IMG/VR virus record: IMGVR_UViG_3300025914_000221
Span: 1 to 54,142 of that record
Reading direction: 5' to 3' (one strand)
Source: a virus
Length of the DNA stretch: 54,142 nucleotides
Made by a program: the position numbers and the translations under genes. Position 1 is the first letter of the stretch; each line of letters starts with the position of its first letter. Of this stretch, positions 8,827 to 20,800 are shown piece by piece. The notes beneath the pieces are model-generated. The model was not told the origin of the DNA. It did no database searches and was given only the letters and a program-made list of their open reading frames with translations.

Positions 8827-11800
8827 TTAAAAGGGATTTACCTCATCCCAGAAGGTATCCTTGTCTGCGTTCTCCCTATCCTTGTTAATCTCATACAGGC
8901 TGGAGGAGAATGGCAGGTTCTTCTCTATCAGGGAAGCTCCTTTACGGTCACCTTTATTCGTGTAGGTTTGCTCGTCCGGACCCCCTACTGCTTCGTTTAT
9001 TCCTCCCGCAAGCAAAGCATAGAAGCCTTTACCTATCTCCAGGCTCTTTTTAACCACAGCCGGAGGTTGCAGGGCAGAGTCTGCCATTACCGGTACTGCC
9101 CACTGCTCGAATAACCTGCCGGTCATTTCCGTAGTGAACTCTTTTAAGGTATCCTTTTCGTTCCGTTTACCCAGTAAAGCTGCACTCATCGTGAGCATAG
9201 AAGCCCAGGTTCCCAGTGCTACGCTAAAGTCGATTACAGATTTACGCTGTTCGGTAGAAAGGTCCCCCCAGTTATAACCGGAGTTCTTAGCCATGCCCAT
9301 ATAGTTCATGATCAGTCTGCCCATTACCTTGGCTCTGCCTTCTACTACCCGTGCCCGCCACTCGTAGACATCTTCCCCGTCACGCTGTTTCAGCTGGCCG
9401 GCGCTGTCCATTACCTTCTCAAACTGACCTATAGACGGGTCCTCGTATTTGCTCTTAAACTGGTTTACCAGCATTCCCGGGATCCAGCGTTTGAACATCA
9501 TCAGAGCATCTCCCAGGATGGTAGCCTGTACAGCAGTCTTTTCATCAGAGCGGTACCCGCCTTGCAGCTTGGCTATTCCCCTGTGGATCTTCTGTACTTC
9601 CATCGGGTGCAGGCCAGATAAGGTATCGAAGGTACCATCTGGCAGCTGGATCTTACCCCGGGTGAAGTCGGCAGGGAGCTTGAACTCTCCTGTAGTTTTA
9701 TCAAAAGAGTTTTTGTACATCTCGTACATAGATTTCCCAGCATACTTCCCACCTTCCACCTTCAGGTTCTTGAGGAAACTCAAGGCATATTGTACGTTCA
9801 CTACCTCTTCCGGCATCTGGTACAGGTAAGCAAAGTTATGGGTAGATAATAGCCTTGCTCCCCTGGTCATCGAATCCGATGGGGAGATCCCCATCTCATT
9901 CATCGCAGGGTATAACCTCAGCTTTTTAGCCAGTTGGTGTATAAAGTCCGTATCCGTATTACCGGTTAACTGGGTAAACTGGCTACCCATAGCCTCTTTG
10001 TAGTTAGCTACCATACTCTTTGGCGAAAGATCCAGTTCCTTGGTGTTAGTGCCTTTAATCCCTCTCAGGATCCCGTTCACCAGTTCCTCTTTTCCCTGCA
10101 TATATTCCAGCTGGATCGCATTCTTCAGGCTCCGTGCAGGCTGTAACCATAAGGTCGAAGCAGCAAAGCCTGACTTCAGGGAACGGTAGATCTTTACCGG
10201 AGAAATATTATAGTTCTCCCCATCCTTACGGTATACAGCCATCCCCTGGCGGGTCAATTTTCCAGAACCACGGAGAAGTCTGTCGCCTATCAGTACGTTA
10301 TTGATCTGGAAGTCCAGGAAGCCGGCTGCATTCTTAAAGGCAGGGTTACCATTCATATCATTCCGGGTCTCCAGGTAGCCTTTCAAAGCTTGCCCGGCTA
10401 CCCAGCTATGATCCAGGTGTTTCTTATTGATCATCTGCTCCATGTACTTTTCAAAGGCCAGCTGCAGGTCCATCGAGTAGCTGTCCGGAGAAGCATAGGT
10501 ATTGGCATTTCCCAGGAAGCGTACAGGCAGGCCGTAGTCCTTCTGGTTATAGCCTTCTATATTATTCTCAAAGAAATCGGTAGCATGGCGCAGGAAGAAA
10601 TCTTTCCCGTAAGCAGCTATACCAGAGAGCCCATTACGGGTAGCTCGTTGCAATACTTCTTCATGGGTGATTGCTACCCGGGGAACGAAGTTGTCTTTAT
10701 ACTCAAAGGCAGCACCTCTTCTGGACTTATTATACAGGTCCAGCTTGGTCATTGGTTTACCTCTGCTATCTTCTCCTACGATGGCATTCTTACCCATGAT
10801 CATGACTTCATGGAAGATATCCTTCATCTCCTTGGCCATATAGTCGGAGAGTGCCTTTTCTGCGGTAGAGAGCTTGTTATATTTCTCATCTCCCTTTACA
10901 GTCAGGCCACGTTCCAGGTATTTAGTCCCGGTATCCGGATCTATAGTCTCTTTCTCGTTCCACAGGTTCTGGAAGACCTTCTCCTTATTTACCCAGGCTA
11001 CGGACCTTTCCAGTAAGTTCTGGTTCATCCCTTTCTCTTTCAGAACCGCACCAAGAAGTCTCTTGAATTCCCGCTGCTTAGTATCGAACTCAGCCCGTGC
11101 AGCTTCCTTACCAGCATTCAGCATAGAAGCATAACTCTGAATATATGGGTTATGGGTGTCATTCAGGTTAGCCAGGTATCGGGTCATTGTAGAGATCTCG
11201 TACTTGGAATCCAGTTCCCCGGAGAAATCTACCGGGATTAGGCTGCTCCCCTGCAGGATCTTCTTCATCAGGCGATCCCTGGTCAGCCTTTCTTCCCGGG
11301 TCCATTCCTCAGAGCTGTCTTCTGCTTTACGAAGCTCTACTGTAGTTACCAGTTTCTGTAGTTGCAGTCTTAAGCTTTGCATGGTTTCTGCTTCGGAAGC
11401 TCCATTAGAGTTCAGCACATCCTGGGTATAGTCAGCATCTCTTGGTGCATTATATTCCCTTGGGTCGAACAGTTTAGGGGATTTAGCCAGGAGGGCTTTA
11501 TATTTAGCCGGCTCTTCGTTCCTGTAATACTGCTCAATCATCCGCAAGTAATCGCTTGTTTCTACGTTCAGTGCATTTCTACCTTGGGTAGCCTCGTACT
11601 CATTCGGGATATGCATCACAGTCAGGCCGTCAAACTTCGCTTCCGGATGCTCTGCTTTAACCATTAAGGCATACAGTGTTACCTGTAGCTTGGCACGGTC
11701 CAGCGGGTTATCGGTAATCTGATGCTCCTGCAAGCCATACTTCATGATATTGGAAGTATATTTATCTTTCAGTCTTGCGCCGGTTTTCCAGTCTACGATC

Positions 11801-14800
11801 TTTAGCCTGTTGTCAGGTCTTACTATTAACTGGTCAATCTTACCTGCACCGATCTCTGGTGAGGCTACCTTGATCTCAGAATAAATCCGGTCTCGCTGGT
11901 TCTCGGGAACTTGGTCTCCTACATGAATACCTGCATTATCCAGAACCTTGGAAAGGACTTTCTTATCGGTGATCCAATTATAAGCATCTGCCCTGGTTTC
12001 GCTTTGTGCGGCCAGAGTTTCTATTTTCTTGGTAAGCTCCAGTTTGGTAGCCGGATCCATAGTAAAGAACTGCTGTAACTGGGCATGGATAATATCTCCC
12101 TTGAGCTGTCCCTGTAACTGCAGTTTCTTCTTCTGCTCCTGGTAAGTGACTTTATCCATTTCCACTCCGTCAATGATCAGCTTTCCACCTGGAGGCGTAT
12201 TCCGGAACATCCGGTCGGCGTCCCGCTTGGCGATCGCATCTTCGGAACTCATGGTAGAACCGTCCGGGTTAGTATACTCTTGTTTCTTACGGAAGGTGAA
12301 GTTGTCTATTACCCTGGAAATACGGGGCAGGATATCTCCGTTTACCTTATAGGTATCTCCCTGCTTGCCATTGATATCGATTTCCGGATCCTTGATATTA
12401 TCCTGGTTAGACAGTAACTTCTCTATAATGCCCTCCGGTTTATCCAGGTCCTTGGAGTACTGCACGTCATCCTGGATACCGCTCAAGTCCAGCTTCACTT
12501 TGGTATTGGCCAGGATATCAGCAATATCCCCAATCCTTAGCTTAACCATATCTTCGTTAGCCAGGTCCTTAATAGTCAATGGTTCCCCTCCTTTGAGTTT
12601 GGTCAGAACCTGACGAACTAGGTTACCAACAGAGCGCATCAACCTTCTCACTAAGGTTCTGAAACTACCCTCCTTTAGTTTACCAGCAGCTTCCTGGCCT
12701 ATAGCAGTTACCAGGGCTTCTCGCTCCTGTGCACTACTGGTCAGCTCAGGATAGGCTGCCTGTACCCTACGTAGGAGTATCCTGCCCTCAGGGCTTTCTT
12801 TAAGTTCTATGCTTAAACTTTGATACCAGCCCGGGTTATTCTGCTGGATAGCTGCCACCAATGGGTGCGCTACCTCATGGAAGGGTGTGTCCCTGGTCAT
12901 CAGTCTTGGATCCAGGTTGATCCGGTCTCCATAGATCGAGCCTTTCTTACCACCCGCAGCACCTTCGGCAATATGCAGATCCAGGTTAAACCTACTGGCT
13001 ACATCTGTCGCAATGGCTGTAATAGCTGCCGCTTCATCCGGTGTATTAGGTTTATCCACAGTGTTAGGAACAAGTGTAAAACTTTTCTTGGTTTTATCCA
13101 CCAGGCCTTCAGTTACCTTATCTACGATACCAGAGATCCCCTGTTCCCGGGTTTCATTAGAGTATGGGTAAACGATCACATGCTGACCAGGTTTGATATG
13201 CTCGTTATAGGTTTCATACTTTCCGGTACGGATATCTGCAACAGGTACCGGAATAGTTCCTTTACCAAAGTAATCTTCTATGGCATAATTTCCATCGATG
13301 GCTCTATCTGCGCCATCATAGCCCCCGGCAAAGTTCTTGTAGCCCAGCTTCTGGTAGTATATTTTATCACTGTCTACGTCATTTACCCGGATATAAGCAA
13401 CATCTCTTCCTCGTTCGATACCACCTTCTCTCCTACGGATGAACTGTGGCAGATCATCTTCGGAGTATTTACGGTCCCCGTTTTCTTTTACTACCGGGTT
13501 CTCATAGGCCTGATTCCAGTAATACTCCCCGTCATAGCCGGAATGTACTGCTACGGCTTCGTTACCGATACTGGTATATTTAGGCTGTCCGTCCTCGTCC
13601 AGGGTGTGGATAGGCTGTATCTTCTTCGAGGAGATGTAAGGCAGTCGGTCGATATTGTTTACTGCCAGCTTAATAGCCAGGTTATCTGCCAGGTGCTTTA
13701 ACGGGCCGGAGATCAGTGTGCCTTCTTCATCCAGCTTGGAAGCCTGCACCTTATCCCTCAGGTCACGGTTAATAAAGTCTGAAAGCGGCCTCAGGTATTC
13801 GGAAGGAATAAACATGGAGTAGTTCCTTACGCCAAAGCTCATCCCATAGTTCAGGGCGGCATACTTTACCAGGTCCTGTTTCAGGCTTTCATCCCTGATC
13901 GCTGAGAAGCCATCCTGCATCTCCACAGATTCTTCTGCGGTAGGATTGGAAGTATTGGCAAACTCCAGGGTCTTAATTCCATAGCCCCTGTCCTTTACTG
14001 CAATACGCTTCAGGAACGGGTTCTGGTCATTATCTGCCAGCTTCTTATCTTCTGCCAGAACCTGAGAGATGCGGTCTGCGAACTGCTGGCCCCAGGCAAC
14101 TTTCCCGGTTACTACCCGCTCGTTTTTGGATTTCTTACCCGATACAGTTACCGGCTCCTGGTCCTGTAGTTCTGAACTATAATAAGAAGAGACCAGGTAA
14201 CTCATTACCTCATTCTTCAGTAACTCTATATTCTTATTCTGGTCCCCGGCCAGCTTGATCTTCATGGATCTATCCAGCTGTTTAGCCAGAGACTGCACTT
14301 CAGGGAAGTGTTTGATCAGAGAAGTATCTATCCCTTTCTTCATCCACTGGAAGGTGTCATAGGCTGCAGCGATATTCGGTTGTGCCTCGAACAGCCTATC
14401 CAGGTTAAAGCTAAACTGATCCGAAGTGTAGAACTTGCCATCGGTTACTGTACCGATCTTATTCCAGGTATCCTGCTTGGTAGCAATATCCTGGTAGAAT
14501 ACCGGCATATCCTGTACGATAGAGATTGCCCGGGAGAAGTCTGTAATATCGTCTCCGATCTTTACTAACCGTTCGAACTGTTTCAATACATGGAACTGGT
14601 GGTTAAATTCCTCTATAGTTTCCCCGAAGCTATTAGCCTTCAGATATTTGTCCAGAACCTTAGGAGAGAGGGATTCTGCTTTAGGCAGTTCCCTGCCCTG
14701 CAGTTCCATCTCGATATCCGAGTATTTGGCATTCTCCAGTAAGCCAAGCTTTACAGCATGCTCTGCCATCTCTGCCTTCAGGTTATTCAGGACGGTAGAT

Positions 14801-17800
14801 CTGCCACCATCTATAGTAGAGTACCACTTGATCACTGGCTGCAGCATCAGTCGCATCGCATCGGTCAGTGGCATACCTATTGCCTTGGCTGCAATATATA
14901 CGCCCCCGGTACGGTCAGTAGCATTCATTAGGTAGAGCTTCTGGTCCTTTACGTTATCTACCGAGGTATTTACCAGCGCGTCCAGCTCACTCCACATATT
15001 CCCGCCTGTATGGTCCAGTTCTGTGAACTTATCGTAGGTCTTGTCCCCCAGAGTAATGCCAGGGTTTTCTCCCTGTAGCTGCGGGTATTCATCTCCTGCT
15101 TCGGACTTACCGGCACGGGACATATAACTCAGCGCTTTCATGCCGTTAGCGAATACGCCTACTAAGCTTGCTCCCTGGAAATTAGAATTGAACATCTTCA
15201 TATTATCCAGGATCCTGGAAGTATTCAGGTTTAGTTCCGGCTTAATCCCCAGTTCCTTAAAGCTGTTATCGATTACGTCGGTAGAGATCGGCGTTAGCAT
15301 ACGCTGCCGGTTACTCTCATGGGATATGGTATCCAGGAAGGACTCGGTAACAATATTGTTCAGTAGCTGATCGTGTAGCTTTTCCACGTCTGCCAGTACG
15401 CCTTTATCTCCTGCATACTCAATCCGGTGACGGTCCAGTTCTGCACGGAACCTGTCCGGGTTGAACTTTAGACTGCCATCCGCTTCCCTGTAGTAACCTA
15501 CCGGGTGCCCCTTATCGATTACTTCAGTGCCATCCTGGCGCCATAGCCGCTTGGAAGACTGTTCCCTGGATATGGTATATAAGCTATCCACGTCAAAGTC
15601 AGAACCGTGTTGGGCTACGAGCTCGGCAGGTGCGATCACTACGTTAGAGCCTTTATCATCATAGAAGCCGGCTATCTTCAGGGGTACTGAACTATGTAGT
15701 TCCGTCGATGGGATACGGAAACCCATCATATCCCCGGTCAGGAAGTCCCCCGGGTTTGCTTTATCCGCATAGATCTTTGGTAAGATCACTTCTGCATGCC
15801 ATCTGCCGGTAGCAGGATCCTGTTTGTACTCCAGTCTTCTTGGATGATCCAGGCTACTGCTTACGTTTTGGCCGTATCTGCTCCAGAATTCCTCCTGTCC
15901 CTTGGGGATCTCGGATGGGATATCTGCGCCATAACTACTCTGCAATACCATCTTACCCCCAGGGAACTTGATCTTCACGGTTCCTTTGGAAGTAATGTTG
16001 GCCATCTGGATGAGGGCCTTGTCTGCTATATTCGGGAAGTTATAGTTAATCCCTGACTTGAGCATCTCCTGGATACGCTCGTTACCTACCCCGGAAAGGG
16101 TACGGATGATCGAGCCGGCTGTAAACTTACCCTGCTTATCCAATGAGTTCTGGGAGAGCCGGGCTATGCCCCGGGTTACTTTCTCTGCAATGGCGGAATA
16201 TACCTGGTTAGCTGCTTCGATATTAGGTGCCCCTGCATCTGTCAGCTTATGCATTACATTCAGAAAGTATCCTAACTGTGTCGGGTTAGCTACCTTATCA
16301 TAAGCGTCATGATTAGGGTTTAGCTGCAGCCGATAGTTGTCGTTGCTTAAAGACAGTACTGACTCAGACGGGATCTTTACTGCTCCTTCGTCTGTAGGCA
16401 GAGTTACCAGTTCTTTTGGTGTACCTACCTTATCTCCCGTACTGAATACGAATTCATGTACTGGTCCATCCGGATGGTTCCGCATAGCATCTCTTAGTGC
16501 TTCCAGTTTAGGGAACCGGCTTACCAGGTCATCCGATAGAACTACAGAGGAGTACTTCAGCATAGTAGGAACATAGTTACCATCTCCACGGTCTGCCACT
16601 TCGTAATGGGCAGGCTTGAATACTGCTCCGGAATTATAAGCCTGGCCAAAGCCCTGTACGATCTGGTCTGCACGCTCGGGGAGCATATAACCCTGAGCAT
16701 CGGTCAGATCAAAGCCTTCTTTCTTCAGAGTAGCTTTTAACTGGGTATCGTTAAAGATATCGGACAGTAGGTTACCTTGCAACTTGATATCGTTGGAGAT
16801 CGCTACCCTGAATTTCTCCGGCATGAAGAACCTAGAGGATACCATCCCCTTGATCCCCGGGGCGAATACCCCGGACATACGCTTGATCAGGTCAGCCGAG
16901 TCTTTAAAGTAGTTCATGTTCCCTGCTACTGCCTGGTTCAGGAAGAAGCTGTTCACGTAGTTGTTCAGGCAGAAAGACTCCACGGTAGCCCGGAGATCTT
17001 CATTGGAAGGATAATTCTCCTTCTCATTGATCTCTGTTTCCAGTACCTGGGCATCTGCAGGCAGGATAGCTTTGCGTGGATCCTTCATCAGGCGCATGGT
17101 TTCATGCATACCAGAACCAAGAGGAACTTTCTCTCTGCGGAGGGTTTCCATTACTTCCTCTGCATGGGCCTTAAGCTGCCCGATCATGTGCCCCGCTACC
17201 TGACTCTTTAGTTCTGAACTCTCCGAGATTTCCTGGTAGATTCTACCAAGTTTAGCACGGCCTTCAGGCGAGTTCCGGTGTTCAGAAACAGGCTTGCCTT
17301 CGAGCTTATCCTTATGGAGTTCCTCGATAGCCCGATGCATCTCGTCAAAGTTGACTGCTTTAAATCTATCATAGTTTTTTATGTCGGTTCTATCCGGCTG
17401 CTCCAGGTGCTGCTCGATTCCTTTGATCAGTGCTTCCTTGATCTTGGCCTCAGGTAGTACCCGTACACTGGCTCCCAGCATCCTCGGACGGTTGGAAATC
17501 GTGTAGAAGTTCTGCATATAGGTCAAAGCCGCATCATTGTTCCCGGAATTAGTCTTCATGAAAGACAGGAAGGCATCCGAGAAGTTCCTCTTCAGCCACT
17601 GGGTATTGGTCTCCTTAGAGTAGGTCACAGCAAACTCTTCCTTACCTTCCTGACGCTGGCCGTCATGATCCAGCAGCTCATAGATCCGGTTGATGTCAGA
17701 ACCGGCAAAGATGTTCTTAGCCAGTACCGGGTCCTTGAAGTGTTCCGGCAGGCTCCTCAGTTTGGTATTGCTTTTCTCAAAGTAGCCAATGATCTTGCCT

Positions 17801-20800
17801 ATCGTATCGTGTGCCTGGCTGCCATTATGGAACAGGTAACGCTTGGTACCCGATACGTCCATATAGGAAGAGGCCCGCTGTTCTGCAGAATGGAGCGTGA
17901 GCAGCCGGGTAAACCTGTCCAGTAGCCCGGTATTATTCTCTAAGGCAGCTGCTACCGGGTTAAAGTCTTCCGGAGTAGATTCATCCGAGTCATCCCGCTG
18001 TGGTCTTGGTTCTGACTCAGCCTGCTTGATACTGGCTTCCAGTGCCTCCAAATCCCCATGGACTGCGTTCACCAGGCCGTTATCTACAGGAGGAATACTG
18101 GTATGGCCTTTAATCCCCATACGCTCAGCCAGGAAAGCTAATGCTTTTGCCTTACCTATTCCCCGTTCTGCACTTAAGCTATTAAACCTGGCCCAGTCTT
18201 CCTGGCCAAGCTTGCTGTAGTTCTGTTTGAAAGCATTCTCTACTTCTACGGTCTTGATCCGCTCTGTCCCGTAGTTCTGGGCACGGAAATACTTCAGGGT
18301 CGTTTTAAAGCCTCTTACCTCTTCAGCGATCATAGGAGTAGACTCCCGCTGGGAAAGGAAAGTAGACATCAGTTCCCTGACAGATTCCTGGGCCTGTAGC
18401 TGACGGAAATATCCCTTAGCCTGGTCCATTCCTACTATATCGGCTACCTGCTGCAGGAATTCTGTAGTGGACTTCCCTTCCCGTTTGATCACAAAGTTCC
18501 GCGCATCTGCCAGAACCCCGGTAGCGGTACTGTGGGTAAGGTCCTGGTTCTCGGTTGAGGTAACGAAAGTATTCTCATCCAGGAAACGGTTATGCCCGGG
18601 TAACTCTATTTCCTGACTCCGGTACCTGCCCTGCTCGTCAGTCTGCCCGGTACGGAAGCTATAGGAACTTCCTTTAGCATTCTCTATGGTATTCAGGATA
18701 TGGTTTACAACCAGTGCTGCATCCGACCTGCCTGATAGGTTGATCCCCATATCGGCAGCCCTTCCTTTGATCTGGTCGGTAAAGTCCGGGTCAGAACTGG
18801 AAAGTCCGGCCAGGGTTTTCAGGCTTTGCAGGTATACGAAGCGAGGATTCACCCTGGAAGCCTCCTGGCCATTCTTTCCAACGGTCTTCGGCCTATAGAC
18901 AAAGCTCAGGAAGTTCTTCACGTTCTCTGAGATCCTGGTCTCATTGTTCCGTTCGTCCGATTGTACCGTAAAGTCCGTTAGGCCGGTCGAGGCTTTATCC
19001 AGCTCTTCAGATTCGGCACGCTCGATGCTTTCCGGGTCGTTATACTGTTCATCCTCTTCAAACTTATCCAGGTCGGCTTTGGTTTTAAAGTTAGGGTACA
19101 AATCTTTCCAGAGGTCCTTCAGGGTGCTGTAGCCGTCATCCCCCATGAACCTGTTCAGGGTAGCATACTGCTGGTTAAGTGCAGCGATCTCCTCAGAGAT
19201 AAAGTCTACGTCAGAACTATGCTCTGCCTTCAGTTCGGGATCAGTCTCTAGCTCATAGCTCCTCAGGCTTTCCTGCTGCGCTTCTACCAGTGCATCCAGG
19301 TCTTTACTGATCGTATTAAACTCGTTCTTGAGTTCTTCATGGATAACCGGGAGTAGTTCCTTCTGGGTCAGTGGCATATTCTCCAGGCTATCGTTCACGT
19401 AGTTCCTGTAGATAATCCCCTGTACTTTCTGGGAAGCATTCTTATACTCCTGTATGGTTCCGTACTTCTTAATATCAGAGAAAGCCATACGGGTATTGGA
19501 AGTCTCCGGGCTCTTTACCTGGAACTTACCATCCTCGATCTTTTTAAACAGGTCAGAGATCGTGCCGGCATTGTCTTTAGCAAAGCCGATCCAGGAGAGC
19601 ACCTTATTAAAGAGCTGACGGATACGGGAACCATAGGTCTCTGGTGTCCGTTGCCAGTTCATAAAGTGATCGGCCAAAGCTTCCTCCAGGTTCTGAGGAG
19701 TCATCTTGCCAAGTGGATCGAATGCTTCGCTGACACGCTGACGTTCTTTCGGGGTCAGGTAATCGTTATAGATCGCATGGAAGATCTCATGCCGAACCAC
19801 TTTACTTCCTACCGAACCATCATCTTCCCGAAGCAGGATCTTACCATCCTGGAACAGTCCAAGCAGATCTTCTCCGGGCTTCTGCAGTTTCAGCATCGTC
19901 ATCCGGTCAAGGAAACTGGCTTCTTCTGGTTTCATCCCGGGGAGCATCTGGGAGATCATCTCCCTGGCTTTATCTATAGTGATCAGCTGCCCGGTATCTT
20001 TACCACGCTGGGAACTATCGAATAGCTTGGCAGATCCGTAACGGTCCTCCCGCAGCTGTTTCATTTCCTTAAGCAGCTCGATCTTCTCCTTGCCTTTAGC
20101 TGTAGCAATCCTGTCCTGAAGATCAGTAATCTTCTTCTGCAGTTCTACTTCCGAGCCTGGAGTAGTGGCGGGTACTTTAACCTCTTCCGCTCTTCCAGAA
20201 CCGGATGGAGTCTCGATGCCTTCGTGGCTAACCGAGATGACTGTCGGATGGATATCCTGCAGCTTGGTGCCTACCATAGTAGCCAAGGTATCTGCATTGG
20301 CTTTTGGATCTTTACCTAAGGTATTGAACTGGTCGATATCTAGTGGTTTACGCATATAGGTACGGGTAGTCTTGGTTCTGCCATTCCTGCCCTGTACATT
20401 AAACTCCTGCTGGGTAAGGTGCCTGCCAGCATCATCGAAGTTCTGGTCCCCTACGATCATATTCAAAGTGTCCAGGGTAACCGGACTGGTCTCTTTCAGT
20501 GTCTCCAGCCTGGCCAGTTTGCCCAGGTACTCCGATTTGGTATCCGGGTCGATACCAGACTGATCCAGGATCTTCTTCCCGGTATCCAGTATCCCTGTGC
20601 CATTGTCCGAAGAAAGCTGGCGTACTTCCCTGCTCAACTGCGCTTTGATATCTGCCCTGTCCAGATCAGCTTCTTCCAGTTCCCCACTGGCTACTTTACT
20701 CTCTCCCAGGATCTGGGCCAGTAATGGCCTTGCCCTGGAGATAGCCGTGTTCCCGCCTGCATCTGTCATCAGGGATTTACCGGTCGATACGGCTACCCTG

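Noticed and set aside
10390-11016. Long plus-strand open frames inside the giant gene (also near 12820, 22444 and 23857)
   Set aside because: They lie opposite a continuous motif-bearing gene, have low-complexity or unnatural composition, and lack any start signal or neighbours on that strand.
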